Notes under the pieces: generated by a model
What the model saw: the letters and a program-made list of their open reading frames with translations, nothing else
The model's database searches: none
What the model was told of the DNA's origin: nothing
Position numbers and translations under genes: made by a program
Shown: piece by piece, positions 1-9,279 of the stretch
How the letters are laid out: the number at the start of each line of letters is the position of its first letter
Position numbering within the stretch: the stretch's first letter is position 1
Assembly (NCBI GenBank): GCA_900078375.1
Contig: FLQS01000008.1
Coordinates: 1-64,000, forward strand
Source: an uncultured Mycobacterium sp.
Lineage (GTDB): Bacteria; Actinomycetota; Actinomycetes; Mycobacteriales; Mycobacteriaceae
Length of the DNA: 64,000 nt
Direction of reading: 5' to 3'

Positions 1-150
1 CCCCCCGACAGCCCAGGACACGGAGGTCCGGCCCTCTTTCGGGGTGGCCTTCGCGGCGGGATGTGTCCAATCTTGATCTGACATGACAGTGCCCCCACTT
101 TCGTCAGTGATGGACGGAACGTAACGCCGCACGACGCCCCTAGCACCAAA

Positions 151-1818
151 ATGGAGGCCATGACCATCCTGGCCGCGGTGATTGTTCTCGTCACGCTCAT
201 CGTGATGACCACGGGCCGCCAACCGGCGGTACTGGCGTTGATCTGTGCGCTGGTGGTTGCCGGCATCGCCGGCATCGCCACTCCCGCCGAGTTGTTCGGC
301 GGGCTCGGCAATGGCGGCGTGATCACCATCGCCGCCATGCTCGTCATTGCCAAAGGTGTGCTTTACACCGGGGTGATCACCCGCGTCACCTTCCGTCTGC
401 TGGCCGGAGTGCACAGCTCCGGGCAAGTGCTGCGCCGCCTCATCCCGCCGGTCGGCGTCGTCTCCGCACTCATCAACACCACCCCGATCGTGGCCATGCT
501 GATCCCCGCCACCAAAGAACTCGAACAGCAGTCCGGCGTTGCCGCCCGCGGGGTGCTGCTGCCCATCGCGCATGCCACCACCCTGGCGGGCTCGGCCACG
601 CTGATCGGCACCAGCTCCAACCTGCTGATCGCCGGCTTGGCCGCACCGGCCGGTGTCGACGTCAAGATGTTCTCGTTCGTCCCGATCGCCGTGCCTGTCG
701 CGTTGGTGGGATGGCTGGTGTTGCTCATCGCCGCACCGCTGATGCTGCGGGGTCGTGCCGAGCAGACTGACCTAAAGCTGGACTGGCGGGCCGAGATTCC
801 CGTCGCCGCCGGTGCCAATGCGCTGGGGCGCACCGCTGCCGAGCTTGGGGTGCTTGCCACCCCGGAATTCGAGTTGGTCGAGATTCAGCGCTGGGGTGAG
901 TTTGTCGGTCCGGACAGTACGGTGCAGGCCGACGACATCCTCGTCTACCGCGCCACCGAGTCCGGTGTCCGGATGCTCTGGGCCAGCCCACGTTTCGGCC
1001 ATGCGGCTCAGGAGCTCTACATGGTGTCCATCGCCACCGACGAGTCGGCGAGCATACGCGACCTCGAGGAATCCGAAGACGTTCAGGTGGTCGCCGCGCA
1101 GTCCACCAAGCGGCTGCGCGACACCCCGGCGTTGCCGGGAGAAATGTGTCTTGTCACAACGAGTTCCGCCGCTGTTCTCGCTGATCACCCACTGGTCGGG
1201 CTGTGGCAACAGGTCGCGGGTAAGGCTCCGCAGACCGCCAAGACGTGGATCGCGCTGGCGATCCTGCTGGGTGTCGTCACCAGTGCAGCTTTCAACGTGG
1301 CGCCGATCGAGTTGATCGCAGTCACGGGCGCCGTGCTGATGGTCCTCAGCGGGGTGCTCACCCCTCGGTCGGCCGTGCGGGCACTGAACTGGAACATTCT
1401 CGCGATCATCGCCGGCTCGATCGGTCTGGGAGTCATCGTCGTGAACAGCGGCCTGGGTGAACACATCTCATCGGCGATCCTGAGACTGGCGACCGGAAGC
1501 ACCGTCCTGGTCATATTGGTTATCGCCATTGTCACCACCGTGCTGACCAACGTCGTCACCAACGCGGCGGCCGCGGCCATCCTCACGCCGGTCGCCTTGA
1601 CCGTAGCCGGTGCCACCGGCCTGAATCCGATGCTGCTGCTGACATTGATCGGCACCTGCATCTCGTTCACCTTCCTCAACCCGTTCAGCCACCAGTCGAA
1701 CCTGATGGTGATGAAGCCAGGGGGCTACAGCATCGGGACGTTTGTGCGATTCGGCATTCCGCTGACGGTGATCTCGGTGGCAAGCGCGTTTGGGGTCGCC
1801 TGGCTGAATTCGCGGTAG
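151..1818 (+). CDS. SLC13-family anion permease with internal TrkA_C-like domain
   Basis: A 555-residue membrane protein. An N-terminal block of hydrophobic helices (about residues 4-200) and a C-terminal block (about 365-553) flank a soluble segment (about 210-350) that resembles the TrkA_C/RCK_C insert found in many bacterial SLC13/ArsB-like permeases. Family knowledge suggests sodium-coupled uptake of sulfate or dicarboxylates; the substrate cannot be told from sequence. Two ATG codons in frame, at 151 and 160, could start it and neither has a clear ribosome site. It converges with the exported-protein gene that ends at 1826, only 7 bp away. Confidence 0.85.
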   Translation: MEAMTILAAVIVLVTLIVMTTGRQPAVLALICALVVAGIAGIATPAELFGGLGNGGVITIAAMLVIAKGVLYTGVITRVTFRLLAGVHSSGQVLRRLIPPVGVVSALINTTPIVAMLIPATKELEQQSGVAARGVLLPIAHATTLAGSATLIGTSSNLLIAGLAAPAGVDVKMFSFVPIAVPVALVGWLVLLIAAPLMLRGRAEQTDLKLDWRAEIPVAAGANALGRTAAELGVLATPEFELVEIQRWGEFVGPDSTVQADDILVYRATESGVRMLWASPRFGHAAQELYMVSIATDESASIRDLEESEDVQVVAAQSTKRLRDTPALPGEMCLVTTSSAAVLADHPLVGLWQQVAGKAPQTAKTWIALAILLGVVTSAAFNVAPIELIAVTGAVLMVLSGVLTPRSAVRALNWNILAIIAGSIGLGVIVVNSGLGEHISSAILRLATGSTVLVILVIAIVTTVLTNVVTNAAAAAILTPVALTVAGATGLNPMLLLTLIGTCISFTFLNPFSHQSNLMVMKPGGYSIGTFVRFGIPLTVISVASAFGVAWLNSR

Positions 1819-1825
1819 CAATCGG

Positions 1826-3025
1826 TCAGGACACGGTGATCGTCGGCACCGTTCCGCGACCGGCGCTCGATGCGAGTCCGGCGAAGTACGCACCCGACCA
1901 CATCCACAGACCGGCCTGCAGTCGCAGTGAGCTGCGGCCGACGGCGGCGTCGCCGTCGGCGTACGCGGTCATGCTGGACAGCACGGCCGCCTTACTGACC
2001 ATCAGATAGGCCGAACTCAATTCGACAAGTGCGGTGTAGGAGGCCGGCGAGAAGCCGGCCCGGGCGATTCCCTCCCACACAAACCGACCGGCACTCGTCG
2101 CACCGTTCAGCACAGTGGTCCACATCGCCATCTCCGCCCAGCCGAGGGTTGTCGGGTGGTCGAGCTCGGCCAGCACGCCGTCATAGCGGGTGGCCAGCTC
2201 CAGCGGGAACGCGCTCGAATTGCAGTCCAGGAAGCCGTCGCAGCTCAGCGTGTCCTGCATCGACGGCACACCGGCTGGCGGGTGCTCCAGCACCACCTGC
2301 AGGTAACCGCGGTTGTACCCGTACAGCGCCAGCAGCACGGGTACCGAGGCGTGCGCGACGGTCGAGACGAGCCAGTCCGGTGCGCTGGCCGCCGCTCCAG
2401 CCAGGCCCGCCGACAACGCATCAAAGAGCTCAATCCCGATCGCCGACGGGGATAGGTTGACCGCGGGGATAGCCAGTGCTGGCGCCGTGACCGCCGTCGG
2501 GGTGGTGGTATCACCCAGGTTGTCCCGCAACCAGATTCCCCCGAAGTAACCCGATGCCGCCAGGTTGCCGAGGAGCAGCCGCACCTGCTGCGACGGAACG
2601 TTCTCCTCGGCCAAGGCGTCGAGGCTCTTCACGGCCAGGTCGCCGAAGAAGAATCGGGCACTGTCGCCCGCGTCGCCACCGCCGGCGACGAAGTCGGTGG
2701 CGAACCCCGTCATGAAATCGGGCGACACCGTGAACGACAGGCCGCTGCGCACGGGCATAGGCGGAAGGTTCACTGTCACGTTAGACGCGAAAGTCTTTAC
2801 TGTCATGGATAACTCGCGGCGCGCAGATGCCGGGACGGCATGTCCGGTCACCCGCCTGCTGACCGGCTTGTGATTCTGGTTGTTGGCCCGGGCCGGACCG
2901 GCGACGGATTTGTGGACTGCCGACCCCGCATCGGGGTCGGCCGATGCCACGCCATGTCCGACGAAGAAGGCGGCACCGATCCCCACCGCGATCGCGACGC
3001 CTCCGACATACCCCGACGCCCGCAC
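1826..3025 (-). CDS. Exported mycobacterial protein of unknown function
   Basis: 399 residues from a GTG at 3025. I chose this start because AGGAGGT lies just upstream and the protein then opens with a clear signal peptide (hydrophobic stretch about residues 7-28, ending near VASADP). The reading frame continues further upstream, but without a ribosome site or a sensible N terminus. The mature part is Ala/Gly/Ser-rich with alternating hydrophobic segments and one Cys pair (CDGFLDC) that could form a disulfide. I recognise no domain. It lies 68 bp downstream of the App1-like gene on the same strand and may be co-transcribed with it. Confidence 0.8.
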   Translation of the reverse strand: MRASGYVGGVAIAVGIGAAFFVGHGVASADPDAGSAVHKSVAGPARANNQNHKPVSRRVTGHAVPASARRELSMTVKTFASNVTVNLPPMPVRSGLSFTVSPDFMTGFATDFVAGGGDAGDSARFFFGDLAVKSLDALAEENVPSQQVRLLLGNLAASGYFGGIWLRDNLGDTTTPTAVTAPALAIPAVNLSPSAIGIELFDALSAGLAGAAASAPDWLVSTVAHASVPVLLALYGYNRGYLQVVLEHPPAGVPSMQDTLSCDGFLDCNSSAFPLELATRYDGVLAELDHPTTLGWAEMAMWTTVLNGATSAGRFVWEGIARAGFSPASYTALVELSSAYLMVSKAAVLSSMTAYADGDAAVGRSSLRLQAGLWMWSGAYFAGLASSAGRGTVPTITVS

Positions 3026-3093
3026 GCTACCTCCTGAGCAATGTAGTCCTTGAGTGCTAGCTGCAGAGACTATCACCACAGCAAATATCGATG

Positions 3094-4254
3094 TCAGAAA
3101 TCGGCCAGGTCGGCGCCGACCTCGGCCACCGTCTGCTCGTCGCACAGCTTGAGGTCGACAGCCAGCTGTGTCGCCTGCGTGGCGTCCGCCACAAGATGCA
3201 GTGGAATGCCCTCGGCGCGAAGGGCTTCGGCGTGTTCCCGCAACAAGGCGTTGCGCTCGTCGGCGTCGGAACCGACCTGCCGGATCATGGCGAGCAGCAC
3301 CCGGCCGGGAAACTCCCGCGCCACCTCCTCATATATCAGCGGATCGCGCTGGCCACTGTCGCCGATCAGCACGAAACGCATTCCCGGATAGGCCTCGAAC
3401 AGCCGGCGGACAGCTGCGCGCTTGTGCTCGGCACCGCTGCGCCGCAGGTACCGCTCGGTCGGACCCCAGTCGGTGAGGAACATCGGCCCCGCCGGGAAGG
3501 CGCGCAGTTCGACGAACTGCTCCAGCATCGAATAGAACGACCAGCTTCCGGTCGACACATAGAAGAACGCCGACTCCGGGCGGGGTTTACCGGTGCGGCC
3601 GGGAACGCCCCGTGCCAGACCGCGATACAGCGCCGACATCCCGGGAATCGCGGTGCGCTGCTCCACATCGCGCAGCAGTGTTCTGGCCACCATCGTCAGG
3701 CCCTCGGTCAAGCCGGTGAGCAGAATCGTGTCGTCGATATCGGAGATCACCAGGAACGGCGCGGCCAGCGATGGCTTGATCACCCATCCGCTGCCGACAG
3801 CCGGCTCGTCGTCGCTGATTCCCGCCGCAACCGCTTCGGCCGCGTGCCAGCCGGCGCGCAACTTCGGCACCGGCAGGGAAAAGTTGGCGAAACCGTGGCC
3901 GTCGGTGATCTCGGTGGTCCGGTGCCGACCGACCCGCAACTCGACCTCGACGCCGACGATCGACAGCGCGGCGTGCCGGCGCAGGTTGTTCTGCGCCACC
4001 TCCCAGTACGGGATCCGGCTGTCGCCGGGCAGTTCCGGGCTCTCGATCACCCGGACCCGCACCTTGGCGACGTCGTCGGCCACGAACCCGCGGTAGAGGA
4101 CCACCCGAACCCCGCGGAACGCCCCGGACTGCATCTTGTAGTCGCGGCGCCGCTCGGTCAGCTTGCTCTCCAGCCCGGCCACCACCGCGGCAGTCTCGGG
4201 GCTGCGCAGCCTCGCGTTGAGATCCGATGCGATCCGCCGGGGGAGTCGGGGCAT
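3094..4254 (-). CDS. App1-family phosphatidate phosphatase-like protein (DUF2183)
   Basis: 386 residues. Residues 172-176 read DIDDT, within SDIDDTILLTG, the HAD-type DxDxT catalytic signature of the App1/DUF2183 family; the yeast founder dephosphorylates phosphatidate to diacylglycerol. Later conserved pieces (STGSWSFY, then FVLIGDSGQRDP) match the remaining HAD motifs. The N-terminal 150 residues look like the beta-rich domain usual in actinobacterial members. There is no signal peptide. The start lies 5 bp after the stop of the upstream glucanase-like gene, so the two are probably translated from one message. Lipid phosphatase activity is inferred from the family. Confidence 0.85.
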   Translation of the reverse strand: MPRLPRRIASDLNARLRSPETAAVVAGLESKLTERRRDYKMQSGAFRGVRVVLYRGFVADDVAKVRVRVIESPELPGDSRIPYWEVAQNNLRRHAALSIVGVEVELRVGRHRTTEITDGHGFANFSLPVPKLRAGWHAAEAVAAGISDDEPAVGSGWVIKPSLAAPFLVISDIDDTILLTGLTEGLTMVARTLLRDVEQRTAIPGMSALYRGLARGVPGRTGKPRPESAFFYVSTGSWSFYSMLEQFVELRAFPAGPMFLTDWGPTERYLRRSGAEHKRAAVRRLFEAYPGMRFVLIGDSGQRDPLIYEEVAREFPGRVLLAMIRQVGSDADERNALLREHAEALRAEGIPLHLVADATQATQLAVDLKLCDEQTVAEVGADLADF

Positions 4255-4259
4255 GAGTT

Positions 4260-6416
4260 CTACAGTACGAACACCGACGAGGACGGATCGATGGAACTGC
4301 CCGAGAGATTGGCGAGCACCGCGGTGTAGCCGGGCAGGCCCGGATCACGGTCGTAGTACAGATATCCGGTGGAGCGTTCATAGACGAATTGGCTGGTGTA
4401 GTTGGCGCCACCGCCGACGAATTGGGCGCTGTCGACGATGTCGACCGACGAGCTGGTCGCCCCCTCCAACGCCGCCTTGTCGATCACGACGATGTCGTGG
4501 TCGGTCTTGTGGGCATCGACCAGTGGCGCATCGTCTCCGGTCGTGAAGCCGTGGTCGAGGATGTAGGTGTCGGTGGCGTCAGTGCCGTGCAGTGGTGAGG
4601 AACTGGAGTACACCCACCTGCCGCCGCTGATCACGCTGTCGGTGATCCCATCCGCGGTGCCGAAGACGTAGACGTCCAGCGACACGGCGTCGGGAATGTT
4701 GGTGAATTGACCGGCGGTCTCGTCATTGGGATAGGTGAAGAATCCGTAGACCCCGTTCGCGTCGGCGGGATAGCCATCTAGCACCGCGGAGGTGCGCAAC
4801 GCAATGGGGTACGGGGTGGACGCGGGACCGGATACCGAATCCTTCCAGAAGGCAAAGTTGCCCTCCGAGGAAAGCTGGGTTCCGTTGTAGGCGTAGGGAT
4901 AAGTGGTTCCAGACGATCCGTACTGGACGAAGTCCTGGTATGAGGCGGGCACCCAGCCACTGGTGTTCATGTTGATGTTGTCGGCCGGCTCGGTGGACTG
5001 CTGCGCCCACACCTTGTCGGGTCCGATGATCCGGCTGACGCTCGACGGCGGGTAGGGCGACCACGGGGTGGTGCCGCTCCACACCAGATCCGCGTAGGGA
5101 CCGCCTGCCGCCGTCAGCTGGCTGACGACGGTGTCGAAATCGTGGAATCCGTACGTCTTTCCGTCTTGTGCACCCGACCATGTCGCACCGTTGAGGTGGA
5201 ACTGCATCTGCATCGGCAGCGACCACTCGTCGATGTATGACGTGTCGATGGTGTATTGATAGCCGCCGTTGGCGGCGTAGTAGTTGTATTCCAGGAAGCT
5301 GTAGTTCTGGAAGGAGTTGCCTGCCGAGGGTGCGGTCGGGTTGAACGCGTCGACGCCGCCCGGCGAGCTCACCGGCAGGGTGAAACCGGCGGTCCCCTGC
5401 ACGATGTAGATCCGGTTCTCGGGCGACCCGGCTGGGGCGGTACCCAGCGCCAGAGACACTTTTGTGGTGTCCCCGGCCTGCACCTCGACCGGTTGGAAGC
5501 CGGCCGGGATGCTGTAATCGCCTGAGGTGGGCAGGTTATACACCCAGATCGTCTGGCCCGAGCTGTTGTGGATCGTGATCGACGGCGATGACGCGGCGGC
5601 TGAGCATCCGCCGCTGGATTTGTTGCCATCGGGGCAGGTTGCCCGATGCCACGTGACGCCGGTGAGGGTCGCGTTCTGCAGGTCGGCCCCGGACAAGTTG
5701 GCATAGCTCATGAGCGCGTCGGTCAGGTTCGCACCCGACAGATCGGCACCGGTCAGCGCGGCGCGGGTGAAATTCACCCCGGTCAGGTCTTTGCCCGATA
5801 GATCTGCGGCAGTCAGGTCTGCGCCGAAGCAACTCTTGTCCGCCACGCATTCCGGGCCCTGGGTGAGGAACGGAAAGAAATTGCGGCGCAGCAACAACAA
5901 CCCGCCTTCGAGAAAATCGGTGACCGGGTTGGCCGGCAGCCGAGACAAGAAGTTGGCGACGGAGTTGAACGCATGTCCGAGTGCCGCGACGATTCTGTGC
6001 TCGCCGGGGAAAGCCGTTATAGCCGAGCAACTTTCACATGCCACTGGGCTGCGTGGCGGGACCACCGCGACGGCGGTGGTCACGGGCGCGGGCTGTGTGG
6101 TCTGCGTTGGATCGATCGGCACACGGGCCGATGTGGCCCGTGTCGGGGCCGACGGCAGTGACTTTGCAGCGGAGGGAGCCGAACTGGGTCGCGCCCGCGG
6201 CCCATTCGCGGGAGGTTGTGTCGATGGCGACGAATGCGGCGGTTGCGCCTTGCGTGCCGAGCGTGCGACCGAGGTCTTGGAAACCGGCCCAGCCGAGACC
6301 GACCCGGTATCCGGTGAGTCCGCCGCAGCGATCCCTACTACGTGCGGAGCCGACAACGACAGTCCGGCCGCGAACACCGCAGCGCCCACGCGCACACCCG
6401 CCCTCACAACCACCAT
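4260..6416 (-). CDS. Secreted protein with pentapeptide repeats and a GH64/thaumatin-like glucanase domain
   Basis: 718 residues. A signal peptide (about 1-33) is followed by a Ser/Pro/Thr-rich linker (35-125). Residues about 198-254 are pentapeptide repeats of A(D/N)LSG type (ADLTA ADLSG, later GADLSGANL). From about 278 to the end the protein resembles beta-1,3-glucanases of the GH64/thaumatin-like group: it opens with ITIHNSSGQTIWVY, and the central part has a long Tyr/Asn-rich run followed by DTSYIDEWSLPMQMQF. A secreted glucan-binding or glucan-cleaving role follows from that likeness. The pentapeptide plus glucanase pairing is unusual. A GGGGG stretch precedes the ATG. Confidence 0.75.
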   Translation of the reverse strand: MVVVRAGVRVGAAVFAAGLSLSAPHVVGIAAADSPDTGSVSAGPVSKTSVARSARKAQPPHSSPSTQPPANGPRARPSSAPSAAKSLPSAPTRATSARVPIDPTQTTQPAPVTTAVAVVPPRSPVACESCSAITAFPGEHRIVAALGHAFNSVANFLSRLPANPVTDFLEGGLLLLRRNFFPFLTQGPECVADKSCFGADLTAADLSGKDLTGVNFTRAALTGADLSGANLTDALMSYANLSGADLQNATLTGVTWHRATCPDGNKSSGGCSAAASSPSITIHNSSGQTIWVYNLPTSGDYSIPAGFQPVEVQAGDTTKVSLALGTAPAGSPENRIYIVQGTAGFTLPVSSPGGVDAFNPTAPSAGNSFQNYSFLEYNYYAANGGYQYTIDTSYIDEWSLPMQMQFHLNGATWSGAQDGKTYGFHDFDTVVSQLTAAGGPYADLVWSGTTPWSPYPPSSVSRIIGPDKVWAQQSTEPADNINMNTSGWVPASYQDFVQYGSSGTTYPYAYNGTQLSSEGNFAFWKDSVSGPASTPYPIALRTSAVLDGYPADANGVYGFFTYPNDETAGQFTNIPDAVSLDVYVFGTADGITDSVISGGRWVYSSSSPLHGTDATDTYILDHGFTTGDDAPLVDAHKTDHDIVVIDKAALEGATSSSVDIVDSAQFVGGGANYTSQFVYERSTGYLYYDRDPGLPGYTAVLANLSGSSIDPSSSVFVL

Positions 6417-6595
6417 CAGACCCCCGAACTAGGTGACCCGCACAATCCTTTGCTGAGTGACTCTATCGGGGATCGTCGCGATGTCCCCCGACCGGTGGAC
6501 ATGCGATTCATCCCTCGCATCCGCCAGTCACCCGATGTCGCCCGGGCTCGCGACCGAGGAAAGTCAGTGCGCAACGACGACAGAGGAGGTTCACC
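6417..6595. promoter_or_regulatory. Divergent intergenic region between the glucanase gene and a small ORF
   Basis: 179 bp between divergent starts, so promoters for both directions must lie here if both genes are real. The right edge carries AGAGGAGG seven bases before the ATG at 6596. I could not pick out convincing -10/-35 hexamers or an operator palindrome. Confidence 0.35.
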
Positions 6596-6781
6596 ATGAA
6601 CGGTCGGATCACACGTTGGCTCGAGCGGGCCGCCAGCAGCTTCGCCGGCGCGACACCGCTGACCCCGATCGACCCGTCGTACGGTGCGTCCTGGCCCGGC
6701 GTCGCGGCGATGGATGAAGGCCGCTGCGTAGGCGCCGGGCGCCTGCCCCTGGTGGCCGCCGCGCACCTGCCGGTCTTCTGA
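6596..6781 (+). CDS. Small hypothetical protein (61 aa)
   Basis: A short ORF starting with ATG after a very good ribosome site (AGAGGAGG, spacing about 7). The product is basic at the N terminus (NGRITRWLERA), then Ala/Pro-rich, with no transmembrane segment or known motif. The ribosome site is the main argument for it. It is followed by a hairpin at 6788-6807. It could still be a chance ORF, since GC-rich DNA yields many. Confidence 0.4.
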   Translation: MNGRITRWLERAASSFAGATPLTPIDPSYGASWPGVAAMDEGRCVGAGRLPLVAAAHLPVF

Positions 6782-6787
6782 GCCGGC

Positions 6788-6807
6788 GGTCTGGAAAGCT
6801 TCAGACC
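6788..6807. terminator. Hairpin between convergent small ORF and mpt64
   Basis: GGTCTG and CAGACC pair across an 8-base loop that itself contains AAGCTT. It lies just after the stop at 6781 and about 50 bp beyond the mpt64 stop, so it could end transcription in either direction. There is no T-tract, so intrinsic termination is uncertain. Confidence 0.3.
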
Positions 6808-6855
6808 GACGGCATGATGTGGAGCGCGGTGGCGTGTGTCACCCCGCCGGCGGGC

Positions 6856-7545
6856 TCACGCCAGTAGTGGGTCGACCGCCGCGCGGGGAACCAGTACCTG
6901 GGTGGCGCCGGCTGCCTCGGGCAGCAGTCCGCCCTGGCTGAAGAAGAAGATCACCCCGTCGTTGGTAATGGCGAAGTCCTGATAATTGACCGGATCCATG
7001 CCCGCGACCGGGTCGACGAAGACCGGCTGGCCGGTCTGCTTCTGTAGCTCGGCCATCACGATGGGGAAGATCACTTTCAGCGGGTCGGCGTCCGGCTGCC
7101 ACAGCGTGTCGTAGGTGATTGCCTTGCGGTAGGTCTGATCCCAGTTGAACGCCTTGAACAACGTCTCAGGGTGCGCGCCGCCGATGTTCTCGTAGGTCTG
7201 CAGAACCACCGATTGGCTGCCGCGTGGCGGGATCGCCGAGCTGTAGCTCGTCGCGGTCACGTCCAACTCGTAGGGCATGTCGTGTGGGGTGGAGCTTTTG
7301 GCCACGTTGACGAACCCGTCCCGGGTCTGGCCGACGTAGTCGGCGACCGACTTCAGGTCCGGGTAGCCGCTGGGGAAGCTGATGCTGACCTGGTAGGCCG
7401 GGTCGGAGACCTGAATCTGGCAGGCCTGGCCGTTGTCGACGCCCTTCAGGTCGGCGCAGTAGTTCTTGGGTGCGGCGCCCGCGATGCCCGGGGCGCTCGC
7501 GACGGCGATCGCCGTGACCAGCGTCGCTACCTTCACCATGCGCAT
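6856..7545 (-). CDS. mpt64: Secreted immunogenic protein MPT64 homologue (DUF3298-type)
   Basis: 229 residues from the ATG at 7545; the M. tuberculosis protein (Rv1980c) is 228. Recalled MPT64 sequence aligns along the whole length: APKNYCADLKG after the signal peptide, QACQIQVSDPAY, SSAIPPRGSQSVVL, WDQTYRKAITYDTLW, the DPVNYQDFAITNDGVIFFF core and the LLPEAAGATQVLVPR ending. Two Cys near the mature N terminus (YCADLKG and QACQIQ) are kept, as in MPT64's disulfide. The signal peptide spans about residues 1-24. The open frame extends upstream to 7725, but that part is arginine-rich shadow sequence inside the neighbouring permease gene, so I reject it. The protein is secreted; its biochemical role remains unclear in the family. 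Confidence 0.93.
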   Translation of the reverse strand: MRMVKVATLVTAIAVASAPGIAGAAPKNYCADLKGVDNGQACQIQVSDPAYQVSISFPSGYPDLKSVADYVGQTRDGFVNVAKSSTPHDMPYELDVTATSYSSAIPPRGSQSVVLQTYENIGGAHPETLFKAFNWDQTYRKAITYDTLWQPDADPLKVIFPIVMAELQKQTGQPVFVDPVAGMDPVNYQDFAITNDGVIFFFSQGGLLPEAAGATQVLVPRAAVDPLLA

Positions 7546-7577
7546 AACGACACAGAGTAGCGACTGATGATGTGCGG

Positions 7578-8375
7578 CTAGCGCAAAGCGGCCCGGCCGC
7601 GGATCCGTCCGAGGGCGATCAGCACCACCAGCGTCACCAGCAGCAGGACCGTCGTACTGGCCGCTGCCTGGAACGCCTGACCGCGGTCGGTGAGCCCGAA
7701 AATGGTCACCGGCAACGTCTTCCAAGTGGCTGGATACACCATCACAGTGGCACCCAGCTCGCCCATCGACAACGCCACTGCGAGGCCGGCGGCCGCCCCC
7801 AAGGCGGGCATCAGCAACGGCAACGTGACCCGGAACAGCACCCGGGCAGGCCCGGCACCCAGTGATTCGGCCGCCTGCCCGAACGTCGGGTTCAATCGGT
7901 CCAAGGCCGCCGACACCGCGCTGAACGCGAACGCCAGCACCAGCACGAAGTGAGCCAGGATGACGATCCAGCGGGTGCCGCCCAGCAGCAGCGGGCGAGA
8001 GTTGAACGCAATCAACACGCCCAGCCCGATGGCGACCGACGGCACCGCGATCGGCAGGTGGAACACCGCGTCCGTCACCCGGCTCAGCCAGCTGGGCGCG
8101 CCGCGCGACGCGATCGCGGCCCAGGTGCCCAGGAACAACGCCAGACCGCCCGCCAGGAACGCGGTCTGCAGGCTCACCGACAGGCTCGCTAGATTCTCAC
8201 CCGACAGCGCCTGCCCGAAGCGGGCGAAACCCAGACCCGACGGCAGCGGCCCGTTCCACGATCTGGCCAGCCCGGCCAGCACCACCGTGGCCAGTGGCGC
8301 GACGAAGACCACCAGTACCACTATCGCGAACACGCAGAGCACCACGGCCCGACTACGCCTGCTCCACAACAACAT
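7578..8375 (-). CDS. 2-aminoethylphosphonate-type ABC transporter permease (second subunit)
   Basis: 265 residues with about six hydrophobic helices and a binding-protein-dependent permease loop around AAESLGAGPARVLFRVTLP (EAA motif, residues about 160-180). It is the last gene of a minus-strand operon that also encodes the partner permease, ATPase and binding lipoprotein. The operon also holds a phosphonatase-like hydrolase, which points to phosphonate import across the inner membrane. The start is 4 bp from the stop of the upstream permease. The family resembles PhnV of 2-aminoethylphosphonate importers; an iron- or polyamine-type importer is the main alternative, but the gene context argues against it. 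Confidence 0.85.
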   Translation of the reverse strand: MLLWSRRSRAVVLCVFAIVVLVVFVAPLATVVLAGLARSWNGPLPSGLGFARFGQALSGENLASLSVSLQTAFLAGGLALFLGTWAAIASRGAPSWLSRVTDAVFHLPIAVPSVAIGLGVLIAFNSRPLLLGGTRWIVILAHFVLVLAFAFSAVSAALDRLNPTFGQAAESLGAGPARVLFRVTLPLLMPALGAAAGLAVALSMGELGATVMVYPATWKTLPVTIFGLTDRGQAFQAAASTTVLLLVTLVVLIALGRIRGRAALR

Positions 8376-8379
8376 TGGA

Positions 8380-9279
8380 CTAGCCCTCCCGGCGAGGGCC
8401 GGTGGTGACGCGAGCGAAGATCAGCCGGTAGCCCACATACAGCACCAGCGACAGCCCGATCTGCACCGTCGCAATGACGGCCGCACCGGGTAGGTCGAAC
8501 GTCACGATGCCGCGGGTGTAGATCAGCACCGGCAGGGTGATAACACCCTTGGCGCCGGTGAACAACACGATGCCGAACTCGTTGAGTGTCAACAGCAATA
8601 CCAGGCTGCCGCCGGCCATCAGGGCAGGCCAGGCCTCAGGCAGGAGCACCGAGCGCAGCACGCGCAGGGGAGAGGCGCCCAGGCTCGCCGCGACATCGAG
8701 CTGCTGGCGGGGCACCAGTGCGAAGGCAGCCAGCAGTGGACGGACGACAAACGGGGTGAAGAAGGTGATCTCGGCGGCGATCACCCCGGCCGGGGTGTAC
8801 AGGAAGTTCAGTGCGGGTGAACTGGCCCCGGTGATGGCGGCGATCAACGCGTTCACCGCTCCCGCAGTCCCGTAGAGAAACGTGAACGCCAACGTGATCA
8901 GAAACGACGGCAACGCCAGGATCGTGTCGATGAGCCGACCGATCAGTGACGACCCGGGAAAAGGCACGAATGCCAACACGATCGCCAGGAAGGTGCCCAG
9001 GATCAGGCAGCCGATCGTCGAGGTGACGGCGATGGCCACGGTGCGCCACAGCGCCGACCGGAACGCCTGCGAGCCCAGCACCGACGCCCAGGTGCCCAGG
9101 CCGACACTGCCGTCGCGGAGTTTGACCGATTCCAGGCAGACTCGCACCAGGGGATAGACCGCTGCCACGAGCACGATCAGCAGCGGCGGCAGCGTCCACA
9201 GCACCGGGCGGATTCGGGAGGCCGACCAACGCGGTGGTGCGTTGTCGGCCGGCGCAGGCAGCTCGAGAAGCGCGGTCAT
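8380..9279 (-). CDS. 2-aminoethylphosphonate-type ABC transporter permease (first subunit)
   Basis: 299 residues. The ATG at 9279 overlaps the stop of the ATPase gene (ATGA, 9276-9279), the tight coupling expected of subunits made together. The N terminus is cytoplasmic (MTALLELPAPADN), then come about six helices; the EAA loop reads AASLGASPLRVLRSVLLPEA. The frame stays open upstream to 9699, but that part lies opposite ATPase codons and is Arg-rich, so it is not coding. It pairs with the permease at 7578 and resembles PhnU-like subunits. Confidence 0.85.
   Translation of the reverse strand: MTALLELPAPADNAPPRWSASRIRPVLWTLPPLLIVLVAAVYPLVRVCLESVKLRDGSVGLGTWASVLGSQAFRSALWRTVAIAVTSTIGCLILGTFLAIVLAFVPFPGSSLIGRLIDTILALPSFLITLAFTFLYGTAGAVNALIAAITGASSPALNFLYTPAGVIAAEITFFTPFVVRPLLAAFALVPRQQLDVAASLGASPLRVLRSVLLPEAWPALMAGGSLVLLLTLNEFGIVLFTGAKGVITLPVLIYTRGIVTFDLPGAAVIATVQIGLSLVLYVGYRLIFARVTTGPRREG

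Noticed and set aside
3091..4329. 412-codon plus-strand ORF
   Set aside because: Antisense of the App1-like gene, whose DxDxT motif and length are convincing.
7546..7725. N-terminal extension of the mpt64 gene
   Set aside because: The extra 60 residues are Arg/Gly/Pro-rich shadow sequence overlapping the permease gene; the ATG at 7545 restores the known MPT64 length and signal peptide.
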